From the NCBI GenBank assembly GCA_026394075.1, contig JAPKYX010000169.1, forward strand, positions 1 to 34,711: a DNA stretch of 34,711 bases, in the 5' to 3' direction. Position 1 is the stretch's first letter. Each line of letters starts with the position of its first letter. The position numbers were made by a program, and so were the translations under genes. This DNA is from Acidobacteriota bacterium (GTDB lineage: Bacteria; Acidobacteriota; Terriglobia; Bryobacterales; Bryobacteraceae). Shown in pieces: positions 24,571 to 33,740 of this stretch. The notes below the pieces were generated by a model. It was given only the letters and a program-made list of their open reading frames with translations, ran no database searches and was not told the DNA's origin.

Positions 24571-25260
24571 CAGTTCTTCCGCGTAGAGCGCCCCGGCCGG
24601 GTCTTCTTCATGCTTGAAGTAGAGGAAGACGTCCTTGCCCGCGGCCACCAACTCGCCCGCGCGGCGGCCGATCTCCTGGCGCTCGTCAGCCGAGTACTCG
24701 CTTTTCCGCAGCCGGAAATAGACGTAATCTGCCGTCACCCGATCCGGCACCACCAGCTTGTCGGATTCGGCCAGGCACAGCGCCAAGCGCCGCTGCTCGA
24801 GCAGCCGATAGACCTCTTCGGTAAACCAGCTCTTGTGGCGGAACTCAAACGCGCAGGGCACATCCTCGGGCACGTCCTGCAGGAAGTCCTCAAACTTGGC
24901 CAGGTCGCAGGCCAGGTTGGGCGGCAACTGGAACAGCACCGGGCCCAGCCGCTTCTGCACCCGCAACACGTCCATCGATTTGAAGAAGACCGCCGTGAAC
25001 TCGCTCCGGGTCAGGCGCTGAAAGTGGGTGATCTTCTGGTGGGCCTTCAGCGAAAACTTGAAATGGGGCGGCGTCTCGGCCAACCAGCCTTCCAGTGTTG
25101 AGGCCGACGGTAGCCGGCGGAATGTGTAGTTCACTTCCACCGCATTCAGCCGCGTCGCATAGTGGCTGAGGAACTTCTTGGCCGCTAGCTTTTCCGGGTA
25201 GAACAGGGGCTTCCATGCCGCGTAGGCGAAGCCGGATGTGCCGGCGAAGAGCTGGGCCAT
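24538..25260 (-). CDS. DUF72 family protein
   Basis: The family-like part begins MAQLFAGTSGFAYAAWKPLFYPEKL at the ATG 25258-25260, giving 240 residues. In-frame starts up to six codons further upstream (to 25278) cannot be ruled out because GGGAG lies immediately before this ATG. Typical DUF72 blocks follow: LNAVEVNYTFRRLPS, FKFSLKAHQKITH, LGPVLFQLPPNL, AFEFRHKSWF, TADYVYFRLR and a VFLYFKHEEDPAG segment near the end. The fold is a TIM barrel; no activity is established for most members. Its 3' end overlaps addA by 33 bases on the opposite strand. It is divergent from the sialidase-like gene. Confidence 0.88.
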   Translation of the reverse strand: MAQLFAGTSGFAYAAWKPLFYPEKLAAKKFLSHYATRLNAVEVNYTFRRLPSASTLEGWLAETPPHFKFSLKAHQKITHFQRLTRSEFTAVFFKSMDVLRVQKRLGPVLFQLPPNLACDLAKFEDFLQDVPEDVPCAFEFRHKSWFTEEVYRLLEQRRLALCLAESDKLVVPDRVTADYVYFRLRKSEYSADERQEIGRRAGELVAAGKDVFLYFKHEEDPAGALYAEELLHGQQHATGG

Positions 25261-25341
25261 GCTCCCTATCATCCACAAAATCTGAGCCGTGAAATGCAGC
25301 TGCCATCATCGCGGGGCACGGTAACGGTAAAATTCAGGCGA

Positions 25342-26307
25342 ATGCTTCGATTCGGAATTTGGATGACGGCCGCCTTGTTGGCCGCGACACCGGCACTGGC
25401 GCAGACGGTGGTGGACGTGAAAAAGATCTGGGATGAGGCGCCGCACAACGCCTTCACTGATCTGGTGCGTCACAACAACCGTTGGTTCTGCACGTTTCGC
25501 GAAGGGGCCGCGCACGTCTCAGGCGACGGCAAGATCCGCGTCCTGCGGTCCAAGAACGGCACCAAGTGGGAATCGTTCACTCTCATCGAGCAACCGGGCG
25601 ATGATCTGCGGGACCCCAAGCTCAGCATCACCCCCACGGGCCAGTTGCAGGTGATGGCCGCTGCCGCGCGTTCCTCCGGTCACCAGACCCTGCGGTGGAC
25701 CTTGCCCGAAAAGCCCGGCCCAGTGGCCAAAGGCGAACCGATCGGCGACTTGAACTACTGGCTGTGGCGCAGCACTTGGCGTGGCCGTGAAGCGTTTGGC
25801 ATTGGCTACCGCACTCAAGCAGCCGCGCGCGGCGTCCGGCTCTACCGCTTTACCGGTGCCAAGTTCGAAACACTGGTGGCTGACTTGAAGGTGCCCGGCT
25901 ACCCGAATGAGTCCGCCATTCGCTTCGGCAAGGATGGCTCCGCGCTGGCCCTGCTGCGGCGGGATCCGGTGAATGGCCAGATGGGCAACGCGATGTTGGG
26001 CAGCGCCAAGGCCCCGTATCGGGACTGGACCTGGAAGGAATTGAACGTCCGCGCCGGTGGCCCCAACTTCATCGCCCTGCCGGATGGACGACTGGTGGCC
26101 GCGGTCCGGTTGTACGACGGCACCACGCGCACATCGCTGTGCTGGCTGAATGCCGAACAGGGCACGTTGACCGAGTTCGCCAAACTGCCCTCCAACGGTG
26201 ATTCCAGCTACGCCGGAATGGTCTGGCACAAGGGGCTGATCTGGGTTAGCTACTATTCCAGCCACGAAGGCAAGACGTCGATCTATCTGGCCAAGGTGAA
26301 GCCGTAA
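25342..26307 (+). CDS. Secreted sialidase-superfamily beta-propeller protein
   Basis: From the ATG at 25342 the protein has 321 residues with a clear signal peptide, [21 protein letters not shown]. The mature part looks like a sialidase/BNR-type beta-propeller. Blades read as [85 protein letters not shown] and [22 protein letters not shown]. The early Arg in CTFREG and the later RRD and VRLYD arginines could supply a sialidase-type Arg triad, but I cannot confirm enzymatic activity. Such proteins in soil bacteria are often annotated exo-alpha-sialidase without proof. It ends about 70 bases before uvrA. Confidence 0.78.
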   Translation: MLRFGIWMTAALLAATPALAQTVVDVKKIWDEAPHNAFTDLVRHNNRWFCTFREGAAHVSGDGKIRVLRSKNGTKWESFTLIEQPGDDLRDPKLSITPTGQLQVMAAAARSSGHQTLRWTLPEKPGPVAKGEPIGDLNYWLWRSTWRGREAFGIGYRTQAAARGVRLYRFTGAKFETLVADLKVPGYPNESAIRFGKDGSALALLRRDPVNGQMGNAMLGSAKAPYRDWTWKELNVRAGGPNFIALPDGRLVAAVRLYDGTTRTSLCWLNAEQGTLTEFAKLPSNGDSSYAGMVWHKGLIWVSYYSSHEGKTSIYLAKVKP

Positions 26308-26376
26308 GGCTTTGCTTTCTGTTCGCCCCTGCATGCGGGGTTCCGAAGCATGGGACAATAAGGCTGTTCCCCCTTC

Positions 26377-29133
26377 ATGCTCGACCGTATCACTGTGCAT
26401 GGCGCCCGCCAGCACAATCTGAAAAACATCGACGTTGAGATTCCACGCAACTCCTTCACCGTGATCACGGGGTTGAGTGGCTCGGGGAAGTCGTCGCTGG
26501 CGTTTGACACCATCTACGCCGAAGGCCAGCGTCGCTACGTGGAGACTCTCTCCCCCTATGCGCGCCAGTTTCTGGACCAGATGGAACGGCCCGAAGTGGA
26601 TTCGATTGACGGTCTGTCACCGGCCATCTCGATTGAGCAGAAGACCACGTCCCGCAGCCCGCGCTCCACCGTGGGCACCATCACGGAGATCTACGATTAT
26701 CTCCGGCTGCTCTATTCCTCGATTGGCGTGCCCCACTGCCCCAATTGCGCCATCCCCATCACCCGGCAGACCACGGCGCAGATTGTCGAACTGATTCTGG
26801 GCCGCGAGCAGGATCAGCGGTTGATGATTCTGGCCCCCATCGCCCGTGGACGCAAAGGCGAATACAAAAAGGAACTGGAGAAGCTGGCCCGGCAGGGCTT
26901 TGTCCGCGCTCGCATTGATGGCGAGCTGCGGGGCCTGGAAGAGGATATCCAGCTCGACAAGCGCAAGAACCACACGATCGACGTGGTGATCGACCGGCTG
27001 GTGGTGAAGGAGGGCGTCGAGAAGCGCCTGGAAGCGTCGATTGAGACGGCCACCAAGATGGCCGATGGCTTGGTGACGGTGGTGGTGGTCAGCCGCGCCG
27101 GTGAGCCGGAGAGCCTCTATTCGCAGAAGCTGGCGTGCCCCAACTGCGGCTCCAGCGTGCCGGTGATTGAGCCGCGGTCGTTCTCGTTCAACTCGCCTTA
27201 TGGGGCTTGCGAAACCTGCCATGGCCTGGGCAGCCGCTGGTCGTTTGATCCGGACAAGATCATTGTCGATCCCTCCCGCCCGTTGCTGGATGGCGGCCTG
27301 GGTCCGGGTGCCAGTTCGAACACGATGGGCCAGCGCCTGGCGGAAGCTTCCTGGAAGCTGAACATCGACATTGCGCAGCCATTTGCCAGCTTGCCCGCCA
27401 AACAACAAGAGATTCTGCTGAACGGCCAAGGCAAGTTTCCCGGCATCATCGCGACGCTGCAAGAGGCCTACGAAGGCAACGGCGCCGGGTATCGGGAATG
27501 GCTGTCGGACTACATGACGGCCACCGCGTGCGTCACTTGCCACGGGCACCGCCTGCAGCCGGCGTCGCTGGCGGTAAAGGTGCGGGAGCTCAGTATTGCG
27601 GACTTCACGGGCATGTCGCTGGGTCGAGCGTTGGCGCTGGCGCGCGACTGGAAACTGACCGACCGGGAGCACCAGATTGCCGGCCGCGTGCTGGATGAAA
27701 TCAAGAACCGCCTCCAGTTTCTCGATGCGGTGGGTTTGCAGTACCTGTCGCTGGGCCGGTCCGCCCAGTCACTGTCGGGCGGCGAGGCGCAGCGCATTCG
27801 CCTGGCGACGCAGATCGGCTCCAAGCTGCGAGGCGTGCTGTATGTGCTGGATGAACCATCGATCGGTCTGCATCCGCGCGACAACGACCGGTTGCTCGAC
27901 ACCCTGACGCAGTTGCGAGATCTTGGCAACACCGTGCTGGTGGTGGAACACGATGCCGACACGATTGACCGCGCCGATTACGTCGTCGATCTCGGCCCGG
28001 GTGCCGGCCGCCTGGGTGGCGAAGTGGTGGCCAGCGGTACGCCCGCGCAAATCCGCGCCAACCCCAACTCGCTGACTGGCCAGTACCTGTCAGGCAAGGT
28101 GGAGATCCCCGTGCCGCGGGTGCGCCGGGCGGGCAACGGGCAAAAGCTGGTGGTGCGGGGCGCGCGCGAACACAACTTGCGCGATGTCGATGCCGAGATT
28201 CCGCTGGGCATGCTGGTGGTGGTGACGGGCGTTTCGGGGTCCGGCAAGTCGACGCTGGTGAACGATATTCTGTACCGCGCGCTGGCGCAGCATGTCTATG
28301 GTTCAAAGGCCGCGCCTGGCGCGCATGATTCCATCACAGGGCTGGAATTTGTCGACAAGGTGATTGAGATCGACCAATCGGCCATTGGCCGCACGCCCCG
28401 CTCCAACCCCGCCACCTATACCGGAACCTTCACGCCGATCCGTGACCTCTACGCCATGCTGCCGGAGGCGCGCGAGCGCGGCTACAAAATGGGCCGCTTC
28501 AGCTTCAACGTCAAGGGTGGCCGTTGCGAAGCCTGCCAGGGCGATGGATTGAAGCGGATCGAGATGAACTTTCTGCCGGACGTCTTTGTCACTTGCGACG
28601 TCTGCCGCGGGCGGCGCTACAACCACGAAACGTTGCAGGTGAAGTTTAAGGGCCTCTCCATCTCCGACCTGCTGGGCACCACCGTGGAGGACGCGGCGGA
28701 GATACTGAAGAGCATCCCGTCGATCTATCCCAAGCTGCAAACGCTGGTCGATGTCGGCCTGGGTTATCTGCACTTGGGCCAGTCCTCCACCACGCTGTCC
28801 GGCGGCGAAGCGCAACGCATCAAGCTGGCCAAGGAACTCTCGCGGCGGCAAACGGGCAAGACCTTCTACATCCTGGACGAACCCACTACCGGCCTCCATT
28901 TCGACGACGTGCGCAAGCTGCTGGACGTCATCCAGAAGCTGGTGGACCTGGGCAACACGGTGCTGGTGATCGAACACCAGCTGGACATCATCAAGTGCGC
29001 GGACTGGGTGATCGACCTGGGGCCGGAAGGCGGTGAAGGCGGCGGCCAGATCATCGCCACCGGCACGCCGGAGCACATCCTGAAAAGCAAGAAAAGCCAC
29101 ACCGCCGCCGCGCTGCGCAAGATACTGAAGTGA
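26377..29133 (+). CDS. uvrA: Excinuclease ABC subunit A
   Basis: UvrA recognises DNA damage and loads UvrB in nucleotide excision repair. The 918-residue protein has both ATPase halves. First: GLSGSGKSS (about 32-40), zinc module with CPNC near 254 and CETC near 278, [19 protein letters not shown], and [16 protein letters not shown]. Second: [15 protein letters not shown], zinc module CEACQGDG...[27 protein letters not shown], and [15 protein letters not shown]. Length is close to the 940 residues of E. coli UvrA. No strong ribosome-binding site precedes the ATG. A gene of the deoxyhypusine-synthase-like family follows after seven bases, so they are probably co-transcribed. Confidence 0.98.
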   Translation: MLDRITVHGARQHNLKNIDVEIPRNSFTVITGLSGSGKSSLAFDTIYAEGQRRYVETLSPYARQFLDQMERPEVDSIDGLSPAISIEQKTTSRSPRSTVGTITEIYDYLRLLYSSIGVPHCPNCAIPITRQTTAQIVELILGREQDQRLMILAPIARGRKGEYKKELEKLARQGFVRARIDGELRGLEEDIQLDKRKNHTIDVVIDRLVVKEGVEKRLEASIETATKMADGLVTVVVVSRAGEPESLYSQKLACPNCGSSVPVIEPRSFSFNSPYGACETCHGLGSRWSFDPDKIIVDPSRPLLDGGLGPGASSNTMGQRLAEASWKLNIDIAQPFASLPAKQQEILLNGQGKFPGIIATLQEAYEGNGAGYREWLSDYMTATACVTCHGHRLQPASLAVKVRELSIADFTGMSLGRALALARDWKLTDREHQIAGRVLDEIKNRLQFLDAVGLQYLSLGRSAQSLSGGEAQRIRLATQIGSKLRGVLYVLDEPSIGLHPRDNDRLLDTLTQLRDLGNTVLVVEHDADTIDRADYVVDLGPGAGRLGGEVVASGTPAQIRANPNSLTGQYLSGKVEIPVPRVRRAGNGQKLVVRGAREHNLRDVDAEIPLGMLVVVTGVSGSGKSTLVNDILYRALAQHVYGSKAAPGAHDSITGLEFVDKVIEIDQSAIGRTPRSNPATYTGTFTPIRDLYAMLPEARERGYKMGRFSFNVKGGRCEACQGDGLKRIEMNFLPDVFVTCDVCRGRRYNHETLQVKFKGLSISDLLGTTVEDAAEILKSIPSIYPKLQTLVDVGLGYLHLGQSSTTLSGGEAQRIKLAKELSRRQTGKTFYILDEPTTGLHFDDVRKLLDVIQKLVDLGNTVLVIEHQLDIIKCADWVIDLGPEGGEGGGQIIATGTPEHILKSKKSHTAAALRKILK

Positions 29134-29140
29134 GATTGAA

Positions 29141-30112
29141 GTGAGCCACTACAAGCAACAACCGCTCTCGTTTGAAGGCCTGAAAACCGTGTCGCTCTAT
29201 GAGCGCGGCGGCAAGGTGCAGCTGGAACATTTCGCCACGGTACCCCAAACGCAGGGCGGTGTTTCGGCGTTGATCGATGCGCTGCCCAAGATCCTGGCGG
29301 CTGACTCTCTGCGCGCCGTCATCGACCGGCTGGTAGAAGCCAAGGCCAAGCGCCGCGCGATCATCTGGGGTCTGGGCGGACACGTCATCAAGTGCGGCTT
29401 GGCCCCCACGTTGCTGCACCTGATGCGGAACGGCTATGCCACGGCGTTCGCCATGAATGGCGCGGCCTCGATCCACGATTTTGAGATTGCTCTGGCTGGC
29501 TGGACCAGTGAGGATGTCGAGAGCGTTCTGCCTGATGGCCGCTTCGGCTCCGCTGGTGAAACCGGGCAGGAGATGAATGGCGCGATCAGCGACGGGGCGC
29601 GCGCCGGCCTCGGCATGGGTGAGGCTCTGGGAGCGCGGCTGCAACGATTTTCAGACCGCCCCGGTTTTGAGCAGAGCCTGGTGGGGCAGACCTACGCCGC
29701 GCAGGTTCCGGTGACGGTGCATGTGGCCGTCGGTACGGACACGCCGCACACCTTCCCTGAAGCCGATGGCGCGGCCATTGGCACGACGACGCACCTGGAC
29801 TTCCGCCTATTCTGTTCGCTGGTGCAGGAACTAGATGGCGGCGGCGTCTACCTGAATGTCGGCTCCGCCGTGCTGCTGCCGGAGGTGTTCCTGAAGGCGG
29901 TCAGCGTGGTGCGCAATCTGGGGCACGACCTCAAGAACTTCACCACCGTCAACTTCGATTTCCTGCAGCACTACCGGCCCGTCACCAACGTGGTGAAGCG
30001 CCCGCACTCGGGCGCTGGAGGCCAGGGCTATTCATTGACCGGACATCACGAGATCATGATTCCCTTGCTGGCCGCGGCACTGATGGAACGCGACGCGGCC
30101 TCTGGGTCTTAA
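29141..30112 (+). CDS. Deoxyhypusine-synthase-like family protein, function unknown
   Basis: The 323-residue protein starts with GTG seven bases after the uvrA stop. The core reads RRAIIWGLGGHVIKCGLAPTLLHLM, FAMNGAASIHDFEIALAGWTSEDVES, GSAGETGQEMNGAI, VAVGTDTPHTFPEADG, and LNVGSAVLLPEVFLKAVSVVRN. The GGxxIKCGLAPT segment resembles the NAD-binding region of deoxyhypusine synthase (GGxEEDLIKCLAPT). Where the real enzyme has its catalytic Lys (GGGVVKHH), this protein has GSAVLLPE, so hypusine formation is unlikely, and bacteria lack eIF5A. The fold assignment is by eye. It sits in a run with uvrA, a CPBP protease and mtnA. The actual substrate is unknown. Confidence 0.65.
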   Translation: MSHYKQQPLSFEGLKTVSLYERGGKVQLEHFATVPQTQGGVSALIDALPKILAADSLRAVIDRLVEAKAKRRAIIWGLGGHVIKCGLAPTLLHLMRNGYATAFAMNGAASIHDFEIALAGWTSEDVESVLPDGRFGSAGETGQEMNGAISDGARAGLGMGEALGARLQRFSDRPGFEQSLVGQTYAAQVPVTVHVAVGTDTPHTFPEADGAAIGTTTHLDFRLFCSLVQELDGGGVYLNVGSAVLLPEVFLKAVSVVRNLGHDLKNFTTVNFDFLQHYRPVTNVVKRPHSGAGGQGYSLTGHHEIMIPLLAAALMERDAASGS

Positions 30113-30117
30113 GCGGC

Positions 30118-30843
30118 ATGAGTGAAACTGACGCCCCATTCTCCGATCCGCCCCTTGAGCTGGACTCGCCCGCTTCGGGGCAGCCGTTCTGGAGCTATGG
30201 AGACTTGGCGTTTGCGATCCTCAGCTATGCCGCCTTGTCGATCGCGGCCACTTTAGCCACGCGCCGCTTGCCGGGCGGGCTCCTGCTGGGGCAGGTGCTG
30301 GGCTACGGCGTCTGGTTCGGCCTGCTGGCCGGCTTCTTCCGGCTCAAGTACGGGCAGCCGTTCTGGCGCTCCCTCGGATGGCAGCCGGCCGCGCGGCTGG
30401 CGGCAGTGGGCGTCCAGTTGGGTGTCGCGCTGATGGTGCTGGCGATCGTCGTGGGACAACTGGCCCACTTGCCCGATGTCGATACGCCGCTGCGGGCCTT
30501 GCTGAATGATCCGAAGATGGTTCCCTTGACGGCCGTCGCGGTGGTCGGCGTGGGCCCGTTGGCGGAAGAATTGTTCTTTCGCGGCTTAGCGCAGCCGTTG
30601 CTGACGCGGAGTTTCGGTGCAGTAGCCGGAATTGCGCTGACGGCCCTATCGTTCGGGTTGTTGCATGCCGAACAGTTGAAGAACTCCTGGCCCAATGTGG
30701 CCTTGATCGTGGTGGCCGGGGCGGCTTTTGGAGCCGTGCGGTACAAGCTAGATTCAGTTTTCGCATCCACCGTGATGCATGCCACCTACAATGGGTTGCT
30801 GCTGACCGGATACTTAATGGGGAAGAACCTTTTGCATGGTTGA
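30118..30843 (+). CDS. CPBP family intramembrane metalloprotease (CAAX protease/Abi type)
   Basis: The 241-residue protein has a short acidic cytoplasmic head followed by about seven hydrophobic segments. The family's zinc-binding motifs are present in order: [17 protein letters not shown] (Glu-Glu...Arg), [11 protein letters not shown] (His) and [11 protein letters not shown] (His and Asn). Related enzymes cleave proteins inside the membrane; bacterial members include bacteriocin-maturation and immunity proteins, but most are uncharacterised. It starts five bases after the preceding gene and overlaps mtnA by eight bases, which argues for a single transcript. Nothing nearby suggests a specific substrate. 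Confidence 0.88.
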   Translation: MSETDAPFSDPPLELDSPASGQPFWSYGDLAFAILSYAALSIAATLATRRLPGGLLLGQVLGYGVWFGLLAGFFRLKYGQPFWRSLGWQPAARLAAVGVQLGVALMVLAIVVGQLAHLPDVDTPLRALLNDPKMVPLTAVAVVGVGPLAEELFFRGLAQPLLTRSFGAVAGIALTALSFGLLHAEQLKNSWPNVALIVVAGAAFGAVRYKLDSVFASTVMHATYNGLLLTGYLMGKNLLHG

Positions 30844-31855
30844 GACAATTCAGTGGACCGATGCGGGCGTCGTCATGATCGACCAAACCCGCCTGCCGCG
30901 CGAGCAGGTGTTTGTCACCTGCCGCACTTATCAGGAAGTCGCGACGGGGATCAAGGACATGATCATCCGTGGAGCGCCCGCCATTGGCGTGGCCGCCGCC
31001 ATGGGCGTGGCTCGTGGTGCGCTGGATGCGGCGGATCTGGCGGCGGAGTTCCCCGTGATCTGCGACACGCTGGCCGCCACGCGGCCGACAGCGGTGAACC
31101 TCTTCTGGGGCATCGAACGGATGCGGCGGCTCTATGCTTCACTGGCCGGTACCCCGGTGGACGAGATCCGCGCGGCACTGGTGCGCGAAGCGCAGCTGGT
31201 CTACGCCGAAGATATCGCCATCAACAAGGCCATTGGCGCGCACGGTGAACCGCTGGTGCCCGCCGGCAAGACCGTGCTGACGCACTGCAACGCCGGGGCC
31301 TTGGCCACGGCCGGTTACGGCACCGCTCTGGGCGTGATTCGCGCTGCCTTTGCCGCAGGCAAGAACATCGACGTCTACGCCGATGAGACCCGGCCCTTCC
31401 TGCAAGGTGCCCGCCTGACCGCCTGGGAACTGCAACAGGACGGCATCCCGACGACGCTGATCACCGACAACATGGCGGGCTATTTCCTCGCCAAAGGGCA
31501 GATTGGCTGCGTCGTCGTGGGTGCGGACCGTATCGCCGCCAATGGGGATGTGGCCAACAAGATCGGCACCTATTCCGTGGCCGTGCTGGCCAAGGAAAAT
31601 GGCGTGCCGTTCTATGTGGCCGCGCCGGTTTCCACGCTCGACTTAAGCCTGAAGTCGGGTGCCGAGATTCCGATCGAGGAACGGGCCGCCATTGAGGTGA
31701 CCGACATGTTTACGCCGGGCGTCGCCCCGCCGGGCATCGCCGTTCGCAACCCGGCCTTCGATGTGACGCCCAACCGTTACGTGACGGCGGTCATCACCGA
31801 AAAGGGTGTGGCGCGGGCCCCGTATGAGCAGTCGCTGGCGGCCATGATAGGGTAA
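30836..31855 (+). CDS. mtnA: Methylthioribose-1-phosphate isomerase
   Basis: MtnA converts 5-methylthioribose-1-phosphate to methylthioribulose-1-phosphate in methionine salvage. The 339-residue protein shows [49 protein letters not shown] with the catalytic Cys (about 151), [19 protein letters not shown], and [21 protein letters not shown] with the catalytic Asp (about 231). It could in principle be the eIF2B-related ribose isomerase, but the Cys and Asp motifs favour MtnA. The start overlaps the CPBP gene, with GGGGAAG upstream. No other methionine-salvage gene is in the window. Confidence 0.95.
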   Translation: MVETIQWTDAGVVMIDQTRLPREQVFVTCRTYQEVATGIKDMIIRGAPAIGVAAAMGVARGALDAADLAAEFPVICDTLAATRPTAVNLFWGIERMRRLYASLAGTPVDEIRAALVREAQLVYAEDIAINKAIGAHGEPLVPAGKTVLTHCNAGALATAGYGTALGVIRAAFAAGKNIDVYADETRPFLQGARLTAWELQQDGIPTTLITDNMAGYFLAKGQIGCVVVGADRIAANGDVANKIGTYSVAVLAKENGVPFYVAAPVSTLDLSLKSGAEIPIEERAAIEVTDMFTPGVAPPGIAVRNPAFDVTPNRYVTAVITEKGVARAPYEQSLAAMIG

Positions 31856-31859
31856 GGGC

Positions 31860-32381
31860 ATGAAGCACTGGGTTCACCTGGGGGTGGCACTTGCGCTGAG
31901 TCTCGGGCTGCCGGCGGGGGAGCTATCGGGCCGCCGCGCGCCGGGTTTCTCCCTGCCTGACGTCAACTTGAAGCAGCACGATCCGCAGGACTATCGCGGT
32001 CGCGTGCTGATCATCGAGTTGATGAAGTCCGACTGTCCCGTCTGCAAGTACACCGCCAAGCTTCTAGCCAAGGCCCAGCAGAAGTACGGCGACAAGATCG
32101 CCGTTTTGGGTATCGCGCTGCCGCCGGACAATCTGAATACGGTAAAGGCTTTCATGGAGGCCGAGAAAATCTCGAACCCCATCTTGTTTGACTGCGGGCA
32201 AGTGGCGGCCTCCTACTTGAAGGTCTCTCCCGCACGTCCCCGCATCGAGCTGCCGCACGTCTTCGTCATCGATGGCGCCGGCCAGATCCGCGAGGATTGG
32301 GGCAGTGAGAACACGATGCAGACACTGGAAGAGCTGTCGGCGGTGGTAGACCGGCTGATCGCCGAAAAGCCCCGGCCCTGA
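31860..32381 (+). CDS. Secreted thioredoxin-fold (TlpA/redoxin-like) protein
   Basis: The 173-residue protein has an N-terminal signal peptide (MKHWVHLGVALALSLGLPAG). It is followed by APGFSLPDVN, the usual opening of redoxin/AhpC-TSA domains, and the active-site CPVC at residues 59-62 in IIELMKSDCPVCKYTAKLL. A later ELPHVFVIDGAGQI holds the cis-Pro loop. It should act outside the cytoplasm as a thiol-disulfide oxidoreductase or reductant. It begins four bases after the mtnA stop with TAAGGG ahead of the ATG, so it is very likely in the same operon, and it is followed after 31 bases by the ankyrin gene. Confidence 0.88.
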   Translation: MKHWVHLGVALALSLGLPAGELSGRRAPGFSLPDVNLKQHDPQDYRGRVLIIELMKSDCPVCKYTAKLLAKAQQKYGDKIAVLGIALPPDNLNTVKAFMEAEKISNPILFDCGQVAASYLKVSPARPRIELPHVFVIDGAGQIREDWGSENTMQTLEELSAVVDRLIAEKPRP

Positions 32382-32412
32382 GCGGCCGAAGCATAGGCAA
32401 GGGATAGCTGAA

Positions 32413-33645
32413 TTGAGGCATGCCGTGAAGTTGTTGTTCGCCGCGTTGCTGGGATGGAGCGTCACCGCGGGTGAGCTGCATCAGGCTGTCCGCGCGGGCG
32501 ATGCCGCCAAGGTGAAAGCTCTGCTGGAAGCGGGAGCGCCGGTTAACGAGCGCGACGCCCTCGGCGGCACCGCACTGCATGAGGCGGCCTGGAATGGCGA
32601 TTCCAATCTGGCCTGGATTCTGATTGCCGCCGGTGCCGACCCCAACGCCGCACATTCTGAAGGCGGCTCCACGCCGCTGCATTACGCCATTCTCACCAAC
32701 CACGTCGAGATCGTGAAGATATTGCTCGACAAAGGGGCTGACGTCAAGGTCCGCTACCGGTCTGGTTCAACTGCTCTGCATCTGGCGGCCAGTCGCGGCC
32801 ACAAGGAGATCGCCGAGTTGCTGATCGCCCGCGGCAGCGACGTCAATTCGACCGATACGCAAGGCTCCACGCCCATGGACGAAGCGGCCTGGAAGGGGCA
32901 GACGGAAGTGGCCCGGCTGTTGCTGGCCAAGGGGGCCAATGCTCGCAACCGAAATAAAGATTCCGGAGTGACTCCGCTGCATGAGGCCGCGGTAAAGGGT
33001 CATCTGGAGGTGGCTGAACTGTTGCTTGCGGCCGGGGCCGAACTGGAAGCGCGCGACAACTCCGGCGTTACGGCGCTGGATGAGGCGATCCGCCACAAGC
33101 ACACGCGCGTCATCGATCTGTTGCTGCAGCGGGGGGCCAAGTTTACGGGTCCGGAGCAAAGCGGTTCGCGCCAGTTGGCGGAGGCAGTGATGAGGGGGCA
33201 AGGCGACATTGTGGCCTTGCTGCTGGACAAGGGGGCCGACGCAAACGCCCGCACGGCCAGCGGTGGCACCCTGCTGCACGACGCCGCGTTGAAAGGCCAC
33301 CGCGACATTGCGGAGTTGTTGATCAAGGCCGGGGCGAAGGTGGATGCCCGCAATGCTGCCGGGGCCACCGCCCTGCACGATGCGGCTTTGGCTGGCAAGC
33401 GGGCGGTAGCGGAGCTGTTGATCGCGCAAGGTGCCAACATCAACGCCGTTGACCAGGAATCAGGCGCAACGCCGCTGCATCACGCCGCCAGTTGGGGCCG
33501 GCGCGATTTGGTGGAACTGTTGGTGGAACGCAGGGCTGATCTGGGGAAGCGCAACAAAGCGGGGCAAACGGCGCTTGACGTGGCGCTGGCTAACTCCCAG
33601 GCGGAAGTGGTGGAACTACTGCGGCCCGAGGGCGCGGTTCCCTAG
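32413..33645 (+). CDS. Exported ankyrin-repeat protein with 12 repeats
   Basis: The protein has 410 residues from a TTG at 32413, which is preceded by AAGGGA at eight bases; a GTG four codons later (32425) with GAGG ahead is an equally good start. A signal peptide (MRHAVKLLFAALLGWSVTAG) is followed by twelve about 33-residue ankyrin repeats that fill the rest of the protein, with no other domain. Most repeats fit G-x-TALH-x-AA-x-x-GH-x-x-(I/V)AELL-(I/L)-x-x-GA-x-(V/L)-x-x-(R/K)-(D/N). The seventh and eighth are the most degenerate (KFTGPEQSGSRQLAEA). Ankyrin repeats bind proteins; an exported array suggests a periplasmic or secreted scaffold. The partner is unknown, though the thioredoxin-fold neighbour is a candidate. 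Confidence 0.92.
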   Translation: MRHAVKLLFAALLGWSVTAGELHQAVRAGDAAKVKALLEAGAPVNERDALGGTALHEAAWNGDSNLAWILIAAGADPNAAHSEGGSTPLHYAILTNHVEIVKILLDKGADVKVRYRSGSTALHLAASRGHKEIAELLIARGSDVNSTDTQGSTPMDEAAWKGQTEVARLLLAKGANARNRNKDSGVTPLHEAAVKGHLEVAELLLAAGAELEARDNSGVTALDEAIRHKHTRVIDLLLQRGAKFTGPEQSGSRQLAEAVMRGQGDIVALLLDKGADANARTASGGTLLHDAALKGHRDIAELLIKAGAKVDARNAAGATALHDAALAGKRAVAELLIAQGANINAVDQESGATPLHHAASWGRRDLVELLVERRADLGKRNKAGQTALDVALANSQAEVVELLRPEGAVP

Positions 33646-33740
33646 TCAGCAGTCCTCCGCGCCGGGCGTATACCTGAGCTCACCTTAAGCCTGCCTGATT
33701 TCGGCTAAAGGGAATCCTTACCCGCGCCGATACTTTTCTT

